Shown: one piece after another, positions 8,881 to 17,290 of the stretch | Numbering within the stretch: position 1 is the first letter of the stretch | Layout of the letters: every line of letters begins with the position of its first letter | Assembly (NCBI GenBank): GCA_017303415.1 | Contig: JAFLBJ010000003.1 | Coordinates: forward strand, 124,001 to 188,000 | DNA length: 64,000 nucleotides | Source: Chitinophagales bacterium | GTDB lineage: Bacteria > Bacteroidota > Bacteroidia > Chitinophagales > Chitinophagaceae | Direction of reading: 5' to 3' | Translations under genes and position numbers: made by a program | Notes under the pieces: generated by a model | The model's database searches: none | What the model saw: only the letters and a program-made list of their open reading frames with translations | Told to the model about the DNA's origin: nothing

Positions 8881-9570
8881 CACCACTGCTGCTTTCGCCG
8901 CTTTTTTCATTCCTTCATAGATCAGTACCAGTAAAATGGTAAAGGAAAGGATCATTCCCCAATCTCTGTTTTGTCGCAATGGGTGTATCATCAATTGAAT
9001 GATATCCGAAGCCAGCGATAATGGATCGGTCAGTACGTCCCAACTATTAAACCGGAGATACCTTCCAATATAGATACCCAGTGCATTCAATCCCATGATC
9101 GGGATAACAAACCAAAGTCCGTTCAGGAATGGATATCGGGCACACAGGATTCTTTCCATCCGTCTGACGGATAATGCGCCAAGCACCAACCCGTTCCAGG
9201 CAAAGGAAAAGATGAGTGCCAGATCATACCAGCGAGGCACATCTCCCCCTTTTCCAAGATGGAAAAGGTCAGTAATGATATAAAATGAATTGGGAACGAA
9301 CAGAAGCCATAAAAACAGAGTGGCAAAAAAAGGTACTTTCTTTTCAATGATATCAATCCTTGATCCGAGCCATTGGCTGATGGCATAGGGAATAAAGGCC
9401 AGAAACAGGTTCCAGGGAAGGAAAAAGAAAAAAAGATCACGGGTCACCAGTGCCCGGAAGAACAAGAGCCCGATACTAAATAAGGCGGATAAGATTAGCC
9501 ATTGCTCCATTTCCTGTCGGTTGAAGAATACCAACCGCAAAAACTTGTTTTGCTGCAATACTTTTATCAT
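8872..9570 (-). CDS. DUF1361 family membrane protein
   Basis: A 232-residue protein with six or seven hydrophobic segments. The core FLLWLLFVPNSFYIITDLFHL (about residues 86-106), followed by PRWYDLALIFSFAWNGLVLG, matches my memory of the DUF1361 family, which has no assigned function. Its last codons form part of the foldback arm downstream. The dgkA gene starts upstream on the same strand, with only 2 bases between dgkA's stop (9573) and this start (9570). The two are therefore probably co-transcribed, which hints at a link to membrane lipid metabolism, but that is inference. Confidence 0.75.
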   Translation of the reverse strand: MIKVLQQNKFLRLVFFNRQEMEQWLILSALFSIGLLFFRALVTRDLFFFFLPWNLFLAFIPYAISQWLGSRIDIIEKKVPFFATLFLWLLFVPNSFYIITDLFHLGKGGDVPRWYDLALIFSFAWNGLVLGALSVRRMERILCARYPFLNGLWFVIPIMGLNALGIYIGRYLRFNSWDVLTDPLSLASDIIQLMIHPLRQNRDWGMILSFTILLVLIYEGMKKAAKAAVVEK

Positions 9571-9572
9571 GG

Positions 9573-9944
9573 TTAAACGATTTTTGGTAAAAAGATCAGG
9601 AGACCGGTGATAAGGGCGGCAACGGCAGTAACAAGCACGGCTGCCGCTGAAACATCCTTGATAAACCTCACTTCGGGTTTCCGTTCCGGTGAAACAAGAT
9701 CCATTACTTTTTCAATGGCTGTATTAAATAACTCCGCCATCCAAACTAGTGTGATCATCCCCAGCAACAGTACCGCTTCCACCCGGTTAACATGAGTTAA
9801 CCAGGCCAGTACACCACAACCGATAGTCGCCATCAGGTGGACCCAGGTATTGTGCTCCCGGGAAAAGAATTGTACAATCCCTTGCCACGCATAGCGAATA
9901 CTTTGCGCCCGTTTTGAAATAGAAAATGTTTTTTGCGTGCTCAT
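9573..9944 (-). CDS. dgkA: Diacylglycerol kinase family protein, DgkA type
   Basis: A 123-residue integral membrane kinase that phosphorylates diacylglycerol or, in many bacteria, undecaprenol, feeding phospholipid or cell-wall lipid carrier recycling. The open frame extends to 10139, but that extension is repeat-derived sequence. The ATG at 9944 (MSTQKTFSISKRAQSIRYAWQG) gives the family's normal size. Hallmarks are the N-terminal basic surface helix, EHNTWVHLMAT, and the catalytic region WMAELFNTAIEKVMDLVSPE with ExxNTAIE at about residues 67-74. Three membrane helices are predicted. It is followed at 2 bases by the DUF1361 gene. Confidence 0.9.
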   Translation of the reverse strand: MSTQKTFSISKRAQSIRYAWQGIVQFFSREHNTWVHLMATIGCGVLAWLTHVNRVEAVLLLGMITLVWMAELFNTAIEKVMDLVSPERKPEVRFIKDVSAAAVLVTAVAALITGLLIFLPKIV

Positions 9945-9956
9945 TTGTTGAGTTTT

Positions 9957-10196
9957 AGATGACGGAGGACAGATGACGGAGGGTAGCTGTGCGAGACCTC
10001 TGGTCTCGCACGGTTCTCTCGTCGCCTCCGGCGACAGAAAATAAACTATTTGATAAATGATCAGGTTGATACTCGAGTCGCCAGAAGCGACAAGAGATAA
10101 GTGCGAGACCAGAGGTCTCGCACAGCCGCTCTCCGTCATCTGTCATCCGCCCTCCATCATCTGTCATCTGTCATCCGTCATCTGTCATCTAACATC
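9957..10196. repeat. Nested foldback: heptamer arms around paired REP-like palindromes
   Basis: The dgkA-creD spacer is one imperfect inverted repeat. The outer arms are heptamers of the GATGACG/GAGGACA type on the left (9957-9984) and CATCTGT/CATCCGT type on the right (10132-10190). Inside are two copies, in opposite orientation, of the 23-bp palindrome GTGCGAGACC-NNN-GGTCTCGCAC (9989-10011 and 10101-10123). Innermost are two smaller palindromes, GTCGCCTCCGGCGAC (10021-10035) and GTCGC-N5-GCGAC (10077-10091). It ends one base before the creD stop codon. No protein is encoded. Confidence 0.85.
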
Positions 10197-11501
10197 CTAC
10201 CACTGTATCTTCCTCGAGAAATACATGATCACGGCCAATGCCAGGAACAATCCCACACTACCCATCAGCAAGGCAAAATCCTGCATCTGAATGATGGTGA
10301 AAATATAACTGTACACCACCGCCAGTACCATGGCAATAAAAAGGCCCAGCCGTCCCGACTTCATGACCCCCCCTACAAACCAGGTCACCAAACCGATCGT
10401 TGAAAAGGCCGCAATACCATAGGCCAGATTGAAGCCCAGGTATTCCGAAAGACTTAACAACAAGGTGTAGAAGAGAACCAGGGCCAGACCGGCCAGGGCA
10501 TATTGGACAAGGTGTAATGGCTTCTTATAAATGCTTTCAATCAGGAAAAAGGCGGCAAAGGTGAGTACGATACAGAGCAGCGCATATTTGATCGAACGTT
10601 CTGTTTTATCGTAACCGTCCACGGAAACAATCAACTCGGTCCCCAGGGCCGAAGGGGAAAGGTCATAGGTCTTGTCTTTCCACACCAGGGGAACCGTACG
10701 GTTCATGTGTTTCCAATTGGCTGTAAAACCACTGTCTGACACTTTACGTTCATCGGGCAATTTTACGCCGGTGAATTTTGGACTTGTCCAACCAGATCGC
10801 ATGTCAATGCTGTTCTCGCGACCTCCGGCAGAAACCAACAAGGAGCCTGAACCATTCAGGTTAAACTGCATATCAAACTCCAGCGGTTCATTCAATGAAT
10901 CGGCCGTTAAGGTGACAGGTGCTGACAAGGCATCTTTAAGTTCACCCAACTGCGCCTGAGGGCCAAAGGGTATCTTTTTACCGGCCCAGTTCAGGAACAA
11001 ATCTTCATTCACCCCGCGCAATACATCCGATACATGAAATACTACCTGTGCATCTGCCCACAGGATATTTTCGGCAGGTACACCCAGTTCTTTCCACCGT
11101 ATCTCCTTGAAATTTCCCGTTGCCCTTATCTTGCTTCGGTAAACCACTACCTCATAAATTCCCCGCTTCCTAACCTCCGGATCGATCTCTGCTTTGATGT
11201 CCAGCTTGTCGGGCATAAAATAGGCCGTCCTTTTTACTATCAGGGGTACCCCACGCTCATCGCGGGTATTCTCCTGATAAGGTACCTTCAGGATGGGCCC
11301 GGTCAATACCTGCGAACTCCCCCATTTTCCACTGATATCATTGATCGCCTCCATTTGGCGTTCCTTCCGTTCACGTACCAGTTCACGGGTAAACTGGGTA
11401 GGAATGAACAGCCCAAGGGCCATGATAAAAATAAATACCGATTTCAAAAAGAGCTTTCCCTTATCAAAGAGCCCGCTCACCGTGTTGATTTGATTTTCCA
11501 T
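10197..11501 (-). CDS. creD: Inner-membrane protein CreD
   Basis: A 434-residue protein with one N-terminal transmembrane helix (about 18-33, KSVFIFIMALGLFIPTQF), a large periplasmic domain and a C-terminal block of about five helices (about 305-430). This layout and the conserved LVRERKERQMEAINDISGKWG match CreD, an envelope-integrity protein of unclear mechanism. In enterobacteria it belongs to the CreBC regulon. Here no CreBC pair is present. Instead the gene lies just downstream of a winged-helix regulator, with a palindrome matching that regulator operon's own upstream site 24 bases before this start. I infer control by that regulator. Confidence 0.9.
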   Translation of the reverse strand: MENQINTVSGLFDKGKLFLKSVFIFIMALGLFIPTQFTRELVRERKERQMEAINDISGKWGSSQVLTGPILKVPYQENTRDERGVPLIVKRTAYFMPDKLDIKAEIDPEVRKRGIYEVVVYRSKIRATGNFKEIRWKELGVPAENILWADAQVVFHVSDVLRGVNEDLFLNWAGKKIPFGPQAQLGELKDALSAPVTLTADSLNEPLEFDMQFNLNGSGSLLVSAGGRENSIDMRSGWTSPKFTGVKLPDERKVSDSGFTANWKHMNRTVPLVWKDKTYDLSPSALGTELIVSVDGYDKTERSIKYALLCIVLTFAAFFLIESIYKKPLHLVQYALAGLALVLFYTLLLSLSEYLGFNLAYGIAAFSTIGLVTWFVGGVMKSGRLGLFIAMVLAVVYSYIFTIIQMQDFALLMGSVGLFLALAVIMYFSRKIQW

Positions 11502-11524
11502 TTTATTATTAATATTAAAAAAGC

Positions 11525-11541
11525 ACTTTGTATTTCAAAGT
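11525..11541. promoter_or_regulatory. Palindromic operator ACTTTG-N5-CAAAGT upstream of creD
   Basis: A perfect 6+6 inverted repeat with a 5-base spacer, 24 bases upstream of the creD start. The same motif, including flanking AAGC and AAA bases, occurs upstream of the membrane-protein/regulator operon (12514-12530). Two copies around one small regulon point to the binding site of the winged-helix protein encoded between them. Confidence 0.7.
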
Positions 11542-11558
11542 AAACAGCCAAAAAAAAA

Positions 11559-11858
11559 CTACTTCAACCCGCGAATCATTCCCTCCAGGGCGGCGATATG
11601 GTCAGTAAAAGCCTTTTCACCCGCTTTGGTAATGGAATAGGTGGTATTGGTCTTTCGCCCAATGAATCCCTTGTGCACTTTCACAAACCCATTCTCCTCA
11701 AGGTGCACCAGGTGGGTTGCCAGATTCCCATCGGTTACTTCCAGCATCGCTTTAAGGTCATTGAAGCTTATCTCCTGATTGACAACCAACACGCTCATAA
11801 CACCCAGCCTTACCCGGTTATCAAATACCTTATTTAGTCCATTGATCGGATTCTTCAT
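11559..11858 (-). CDS. Winged-helix transcriptional regulator (HTH_34/MarR-like)
   Basis: A 99-residue DNA-binding protein. Residues 10-75 form a winged helix: VFDNRVRLGVMSVLVV, then ISFNDLKAMLEVTDGNLATHLVHLEENGFV as helix-turn-helix, then the wing RKTNTTYSITKAGEKAF. This is the PF13601-type family often paired in Bacteroidota with a small membrane protein and CreD, as here. It starts 2 bases after the upstream membrane-protein gene and shares its promoter. It probably represses both that operon and creD through the ACTTTG-N5-CAAAGT palindromes. Its signal is unknown; no ligand domain is present. Confidence 0.88.
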   Translation of the reverse strand: MKNPINGLNKVFDNRVRLGVMSVLVVNQEISFNDLKAMLEVTDGNLATHLVHLEENGFVKVHKGFIGRKTNTTYSITKAGEKAFTDHIAALEGMIRGLK

Positions 11859-11860
11859 AA

Positions 11861-12505
11861 TTAGGCTCCCTTTCTTTCATACCGGATCCACATAAATACA
11901 CCGTACAGGATATGCAACCAGCCAAATCCCAGGGCCCAAAAATAAAGGCCATAGCCAACAAAATAGGGCTGAGCACAGATCAATCCCAGCAATATCTGCA
12001 ACAATCCCAGGTACCTTACCTCGCCAAGCGTGTACTTACTCCCGTTCACAAGTGCGATTCCATAAAATATGAGACAGGCCGGTGCAACAAAACGCCATTC
12101 ATCATACTGCAACATCGTAAGCACAAATACCCCACCCGCAAATAACGGAATCATCATGTTAATGATCAGCCGTCGACTGGTAGGATTCCACAAGGTCTGG
12201 CGGTCTGCCTTGGCCTTGCGCCAGGTAAAATAGTAAGAAGATAAAAGCGCAGCTACCAACACACTGATGGCGATCAAAAGCAATTGCCCTTTCAGCGCCT
12301 GAAACTCAGCTCCCTGATATCCATATACCGCAAATTTCTGCTCATAATACTGATTCAATGTCCGGCCTCCCAAAAAAGCCCCGGCCAGGGCAAAAACCCC
12401 TGCCGATATCCCACTTAACCCGCTCAATGAGATAAATCGGGAAGAGCGGTCCATCATCCGTCGTATGTCCTGTATCGCCTCCAGGGAAGGGTCTTTTTCT
12501 TGCAT
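11861..12505 (-). CDS. Membrane protein of unknown function, co-transcribed with the winged-helix regulator
   Basis: A 214-residue protein with six hydrophobic segments (starting FISLSGLSGISAGVFALAGAFLGG). It has a cytosolic N-terminus, LEAIQDIRRMMDRSSRF, that resembles proteins found next to HTH_34 regulators in this phylum. No enzyme motif is visible. The stop is 2 bases from the regulator's start, and the ACTTTG-N5-CAAAGT palindrome lies only 9-25 bases upstream of this start, so the operon is likely autoregulated. A role as a sensor or envelope-stress component is possible but unproven. Confidence 0.75.
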   Translation of the reverse strand: MQEKDPSLEAIQDIRRMMDRSSRFISLSGLSGISAGVFALAGAFLGGRTLNQYYEQKFAVYGYQGAEFQALKGQLLLIAISVLVAALLSSYYFTWRKAKADRQTLWNPTSRRLIINMMIPLFAGGVFVLTMLQYDEWRFVAPACLIFYGIALVNGSKYTLGEVRYLGLLQILLGLICAQPYFVGYGLYFWALGFGWLHILYGVFMWIRYERKGA

Positions 12506-12513
12506 ATAAAAGC

Positions 12514-12530
12514 ACTTTGTAATGCAAAGT
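12514..12530. promoter_or_regulatory. Palindromic operator ACTTTG-N5-CAAAGT upstream of the regulator operon
   Basis: Second copy of the 17-bp palindrome found before creD. It overlaps the region where the ribosome-binding site or transcription start of the membrane-protein gene should lie, so bound protein would block expression. Confidence 0.7.
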
Positions 12531-12647
12531 AAATAGTAAATTGGTAAATAACCAAGAAAATCGGGATTATTAATTAATGATTACTGATGGTGGGTTTAAC
12601 TAAATCCATAGAAATTAATGACTAATAATCAATAATTTTACCCTTGC

Positions 12648-15131
12648 ATGTTCCGACTCCTGAAAATAAACTTACTGCTTTCACTGGCCTTGATTTCCAA
12701 CGACTTCCTGTTTGCCCAGACCAAAATCATAACCGGGACCATACGCGACAAACACAGCGAGGAACCCCTCCCCTTTATCTCTGTTTATTTTGTCAACACC
12801 ACGATAGGTAAGCTGACCGATTCTGCCGGGTATTTCAGCCTGCGTTTGAGCAACTGGCCTGCCGATACGCTGGAGGTGACCAGTGTGGGTTATCAGACCT
12901 ATCAATATGTCGTCAACCATTCTCTTGATAGCATCCACCTGGATATTTTACTGGAACGGGGAACCTTCAGTAGTAATGTACAGGTTAAGGCCAAGGTCAA
13001 TCCGGGGCTATACCTCTGGCGTCGGATCGTGCAAAATAAAGACCGTAACGACCGCTACCGGTTTGATAATTTCTCCTACGAACTGTACAATAAGCTTGAG
13101 GTCGACATGAAGAATATCAATTTCGACCGGTTTTCCAAATTCAAACCACTTAAACCCATTAGTGACCTGATCCGGAGCAGCGTGGATAGTTCAGAAGGGT
13201 TGCCCTACCTGCCCTCCTATCTGACCGAGGCCTTATCGCAATACTATTACCAGAAAAAACCGCTAAAACGCCGCGAGATCATTGAAGCGGTCAATACGAA
13301 CGGGGTGAAGAACGAGAGCATGAAACAGTTTCTGGGAGGAATGGATCAAAATGTAAACATCTATAACAACTACATTCCCGTTTTCAATAAACAATTTGTA
13401 AGCCCGGTAAGTGATAACGGGGATGGATACTACCAATACCGGGTCATTGACACCCAGGTAGTGAACCAGCAACGTTATTTTCACCTGATCTTCGTCCCCC
13501 GGCGACGAGGGGAAAACACTTTTGAAGGAGATGCCTGGGTACATGCCGGAACCTTTGCCATTCAAAAAATGAACCTGCGACTGGGCAAGGAAGCGAATGT
13601 AAATTTTGTAGAGAACCTGAGCCTGATCCAGGAATATCAATTGCTGGATGACTCTACCACCTGGTTTTTATCCAAGGATAAATTTGTAGTGGACATCACT
13701 CCGATCGGGGGAAAGAACCTGGGTTTGATTGGCCGAAAAACCACCACCTACCGAAATGTGGTGGTCAATGATAGTTCGGTGGTCAATGAATTAAAGAAGA
13801 ATAAGATCTTTGAGGAGGTTCACCTGCTACCCGGTGCCGGGGATAAGGAAAGAAGTTATTGGGCCGGTGTTCGACATGAACCCCTTTCCAGAAATGAAGC
13901 TTCCATCATCAAAATGATGGATACCCTGATGAAGGCTCCTGCTTTCAAGAAATTTACCAATACCATTTATTTTCTTACTGTTGGATATGTCAATAAAGGA
14001 AACCTTGAATTCGGGCCCTGGTTCAATGTCATGACCGCAAATGCCTGGGAGGGTTACCGCTTACGATTTGATCTGGGAACCAATACAGGCTTTAATAAAA
14101 AACTCTGGCTACATGGGTATCTGGCCTATGGTTTTACGGATAAACGGTTCAAATGGAAGACCGAGGCCTTTTACCTGTTCAACAAACATCCGCGCACATC
14201 CCTACGAGCCTCCTTATCGGATGACCTTGATTTTGGCCAGCAGTATTTTGGGGAGGTGACTGCGGACAATATCTTCGCCCTGGCGATCCGAAAAAATAAT
14301 ATCCCGATCAAGTTCATCCGGATCAATGAAAAACTGCTGAGTTTTTATCACCAGACCAAATCGGGTTTCTCAGTCAACCTTCAGACCACACATCGTGGAT
14401 ACAATCCCTTGCAAAATATACCAACCAAGGATCTGTTTCCCGTTACCAATGGTGGCAGCCCGCTCACCAGCTTCGAGGCCAGTCTGAAACTCCGCTTTGC
14501 TTACCTGGAACGTTTTCTGGAAACCAATTTCAACCGCCTGAGTATTGGCAGCCCCTACCCGATTCCGGAGGTGGTGCTGACCAGAGGTATTTCCGGGATC
14601 GGTAAGAGTGCTTATGATTATACCAAACTGTCGGGTAGCATCTCTGATTTTATCAAGATACCGCCCTTTGGCAGTCTTGAATTCAACCTCTATGCTGGAA
14701 AGACCTTTGGCTCCCTTCCTTATGTGTTGCTTGATATTGCCCCCGGAAACGAACTCTACTATTATAATAAGTATTCCTTCAATCTCATGAACCGGTACGA
14801 GTTCATCCATGACAAGTACGCCGGGATAAATTTCGAGCACAATGTCGGAAATGGACTCTTCCGCTTTATACCCAAACTTAAGTTCAGACAGTTCTGGAAT
14901 ATAAAGATGCTGTGGGGGTCTTTATCTACCGCTAATAAGGCCATCAATTTCGTACCTGATCATCCCTTTCAATCATTGGATGGCAAAACATATATGGAAA
15001 TTGGTACAGGTGTTGACAACATATTAAAGGTATTGCGACTGGATCTTGTCTGGCGCGTACTTCCTACTCCCCTTCCCAAACAATTCAGCCGTCGCTTCGG
15101 CGTATTTGGAAGTTTTCGTTTAAGCTTCTAA
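12648..15131 (+). CDS. DUF5686 outer-membrane protein with carboxypeptidase-regulatory-like domain
   Basis: An 827-residue exported protein with signal peptide (1-23, LFAQT). Residues about 28-110 are a CarboxypepD_reg-like beta-sandwich (ITGTIRDKHSEEPLPFISVYF, DSAGYFSL, LEVTSVGYQTYQY) as seen at the front of SusC-like receptors. The DUF5686 region follows, opening with LYLWRRIVQNKDRNDRYRFDNF at about 122. The C-terminal half is long amphipathic strands ending RRFGVFGSFRLSF, as expected for an outer-membrane barrel. There is no TonB plug signature. Its function is unknown. It stands alone as a transcription unit. Confidence 0.85.
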   Translation: MFRLLKINLLLSLALISNDFLFAQTKIITGTIRDKHSEEPLPFISVYFVNTTIGKLTDSAGYFSLRLSNWPADTLEVTSVGYQTYQYVVNHSLDSIHLDILLERGTFSSNVQVKAKVNPGLYLWRRIVQNKDRNDRYRFDNFSYELYNKLEVDMKNINFDRFSKFKPLKPISDLIRSSVDSSEGLPYLPSYLTEALSQYYYQKKPLKRREIIEAVNTNGVKNESMKQFLGGMDQNVNIYNNYIPVFNKQFVSPVSDNGDGYYQYRVIDTQVVNQQRYFHLIFVPRRRGENTFEGDAWVHAGTFAIQKMNLRLGKEANVNFVENLSLIQEYQLLDDSTTWFLSKDKFVVDITPIGGKNLGLIGRKTTTYRNVVVNDSSVVNELKKNKIFEEVHLLPGAGDKERSYWAGVRHEPLSRNEASIIKMMDTLMKAPAFKKFTNTIYFLTVGYVNKGNLEFGPWFNVMTANAWEGYRLRFDLGTNTGFNKKLWLHGYLAYGFTDKRFKWKTEAFYLFNKHPRTSLRASLSDDLDFGQQYFGEVTADNIFALAIRKNNIPIKFIRINEKLLSFYHQTKSGFSVNLQTTHRGYNPLQNIPTKDLFPVTNGGSPLTSFEASLKLRFAYLERFLETNFNRLSIGSPYPIPEVVLTRGISGIGKSAYDYTKLSGSISDFIKIPPFGSLEFNLYAGKTFGSLPYVLLDIAPGNELYYYNKYSFNLMNRYEFIHDKYAGINFEHNVGNGLFRFIPKLKFRQFWNIKMLWGSLSTANKAINFVPDHPFQSLDGKTYMEIGTGVDNILKVLRLDLVWRVLPTPLPKQFSRRFGVFGSFRLSF

Positions 15132-15210
15132 GGATCATACGATTACCACAAACCCGATAAGGGCATCCTGTTCTACGTCACCCTTAGATGGTGAGGCCAC
15201 TCATTAGTGC

Positions 15211-15228
15211 TGGTGACATTTATCACCA
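15211..15228. promoter_or_regulatory. CRP/FNR-like palindrome TGGTGA-N6-TCACCA
   Basis: A perfect 6+6 inverted repeat with 6-base spacer, containing the GTGA-N6-TCAC core of CRP-type sites. It lies in the 188-base spacer before the YceI/porin cluster, about 92 bases upstream of the first start codon. A TAGCTTTG sequence at 15271-15278 fits the Bacteroidota -7 element TAnnTTTG. The palindrome centre would then be about 65 bases upstream of transcription start, a usual activator position. Confidence 0.6.
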
Positions 15229-15319
15229 ATATGTAATCCCATTGTCATTTTCACACACCCACCTCCCGTATAGCTTTGTCCCAGCTAATTGAAAGTTTGC
15301 TCATCATAAAACAATAACA

Positions 15320-15892
15320 ATGAGAAATATCATTTTGATCCTGTTGCTGAGTGTCGCATCCCTTACGAATCTCTCTGCCCAGGTACAAGCCCACGGAGTC
15401 GCCAGCATTGAAATCGAAGGAACTTCAAATATCCACGACTGGGAGATGAAGTCCGATAAAGGTGAATGTAACGCGTCCTATACCCTGAATTCCGCCGGTG
15501 TACTTACATCGCTCAATTCTCTTTTATTTAATATCAAGGCCGAAACCCTGAAAAGTGGTAAATCAGCCATGGATAAGAATACCTACAAAGCCATCGGGAC
15601 AGATAAGTATCCTTATATCTCTTTTACCAATACCAGTGCAACTGTGAAACACAATGGTGGAAACAGTTACACTATCACTTCCAACGGGAAGCTGACCATT
15701 GCCAGTGTAACCCGGCAGGTAACCCTGGTAGCCAATTGCACGCTTACCGCCGACAAATCACTGCGCGCAACCGGTTCATATAAGATCAAGATGACCGATT
15801 ATAATGTTACTCCTCCCAGCATCATGTTTGGTGCTATTAAAACCGGGAATGAAGTGACCATTAAATATGACCTGACCCTGAAAGGCCGATAA
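15320..15892 (+). CDS. YceI family periplasmic protein
   Basis: A 190-residue exported protein (signal peptide 1-20, ending LSAQ). It shows the YceI lipocalin-like pattern: IEGTSNIHDWEMKSDKGE near residue 31, KYPYISFTNTSATVK in the middle, LTIASVTRQVTLVANCT, and a C-terminal MTDYNVTPPSIMFGAIKTGNEVTIKYDL. YceI proteins bind isoprenoid lipids or similar hydrophobic molecules; the ligand here is unknown. It is first in a cluster with a porin-like gene, a second YceI-like gene and a small membrane protein, all on the same strand with short gaps. The CRP-like palindrome upstream suggests control by carbon or redox state. Confidence 0.88.
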   Translation: MRNIILILLLSVASLTNLSAQVQAHGVASIEIEGTSNIHDWEMKSDKGECNASYTLNSAGVLTSLNSLLFNIKAETLKSGKSAMDKNTYKAIGTDKYPYISFTNTSATVKHNGGNSYTITSNGKLTIASVTRQVTLVANCTLTADKSLRATGSYKIKMTDYNVTPPSIMFGAIKTGNEVTIKYDLTLKGR

Positions 15893-15928
15893 TAATTAAA
15901 ATTCTTAATGCTTTTAAAACATACAGTT

Positions 15929-17281
15929 ATGAGACATCTTAAATCAATAAGTCAATTGTTAGTGATCGGTTTACTGGCCCTGCCTTTTGCATCCTTTGCC
16001 CAGTTTTCCGACAGTATTGCCAACTTCCGTCATTACGACCAACGCGGCATCAATGTATTTGAAACTCCCAAACAAAACAATTTTGTGTATTCTGGTTTGA
16101 AAGTAAAATTAGGAGCCGGATTTACACAGCAGTTCCAAAGCCTGAAACACGAAAACACAACGGCTACTAACAACACAGGAACTGGTTCCAACAGACTTTA
16201 TCCGTTGACACCTGGTTTTATGACCGCCCAGGCCAACCTGTACCTGGATGTACAACTCGCCGACGGTATCACCCTGAACGTGAGCAACTACATGTCCTCC
16301 CGTCACCACAATGAATTTTGGGTAAAAGGTGGATATATCCAATTTGATAAACTTCCCTTTAAAGGACAGTTTGCCGAAAACCTGATGAAGATCGCTACTA
16401 TTAAAGTAGGTCACATGGAGATCAACTATGGTGATGCCCATTTCCGTCGTTCTGATGGTGGACATACCTTCTACAACCCCTTCATGGAAAGCTATATCAT
16501 GGATGCCTTTGCAACCGAGATCGGTGGTGAAGTTTACCTGAAAGCAAATGGACTGTTTGGTATGATCGGTCTGACCAACGGTATGATCAAAGGAAACGTT
16601 GACTCTGCCTACAAAACAGTGGCTGATGATGTAACCAAAAAATCACCTTCCCTGTATGGTAAATTAGGTATTGACAAAATGCTGCAAGACAATATCCGCG
16701 TACGGTTTGCCGCCAGCTACTATCATAATGGAAGCAATGCCGGTAGTGGTTTGACCCTCTATGGTGGCGACCGCACTGGTTCCAACTATCAGAATGTAAT
16801 GGAAAAAGGTGTACCAGGTGCATTGCCTGCATCTACTGCCGTTGCCTTCTCTGGTCGTTTCAACCCCGGATTCAGCAAAAAAGTGGATGCCTTTATGTTG
16901 AATGGTTTCCTGAAAGCTGGTGGATTTGAACTCTTTGGTACTTATGAAGCTGCCAAAGGCCGCACTAAAAATGAAACTGCCACCCGTAAAGCTTCTCAGT
17001 TTGCTGTTGATGGTTTGTATCGCATAGGCAAAACCGAGAACCTCTTTATCGGTGCCCGTTACAATGTAGCCAAAGCCCGTCTGGCCAATACAACTGCCAT
17101 CACTTATACCGGAGATGTAAATGTAAACAGGTTTGCCATTGCTGCCGGATGGTATGTAAGCAAAAACATCCTGCTGAAAGGTGAGATCGTTAACCAAAAA
17201 TATGAAGACTTCCCATCTGCTGACTATCGCAGTGGTGGTAAATTCAAAGGATTTGTGATCGAAGCCAGTGTTGGTTTCTAA
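15929..17281 (+). CDS. Outer-membrane porin-like protein
   Basis: About 450 residues. The frame opens at 15908, but the ATG at 15929 (MRHLKSISQLLVIGLLALPF) gives a normal signal peptide ending SFAQ. The mature protein is rich in alternating aromatic and glycine residues and ends in GFVIEASVGF, a typical terminal barrel strand with final Phe. FRRSDGGHTFYNPFMESYIMDAF is similar to phosphate-selective-porin-like or unassigned porins of Bacteroidota. It sits between two YceI-type genes, so the group may handle one ligand across the outer membrane and periplasm. That is inference. Confidence 0.75.
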   Translation: MRHLKSISQLLVIGLLALPFASFAQFSDSIANFRHYDQRGINVFETPKQNNFVYSGLKVKLGAGFTQQFQSLKHENTTATNNTGTGSNRLYPLTPGFMTAQANLYLDVQLADGITLNVSNYMSSRHHNEFWVKGGYIQFDKLPFKGQFAENLMKIATIKVGHMEINYGDAHFRRSDGGHTFYNPFMESYIMDAFATEIGGEVYLKANGLFGMIGLTNGMIKGNVDSAYKTVADDVTKKSPSLYGKLGIDKMLQDNIRVRFAASYYHNGSNAGSGLTLYGGDRTGSNYQNVMEKGVPGALPASTAVAFSGRFNPGFSKKVDAFMLNGFLKAGGFELFGTYEAAKGRTKNETATRKASQFAVDGLYRIGKTENLFIGARYNVAKARLANTTAITYTGDVNVNRFAIAAGWYVSKNILLKGEIVNQKYEDFPSADYRSGGKFKGFVIEASVGF

Positions 17282-17290
17282 TAATGAATC

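Noticed and set aside
9945-10139. N-terminal extension of DgkA to 188 residues
   Set aside because: The added residues come from the repeat element; the family is about 120 residues and ATG 9944 gives that length.
10057-10403. Small open frames around the dgkA-creD spacer
   Set aside because: They are translations of palindromes and heptamers and run antisense into creD.
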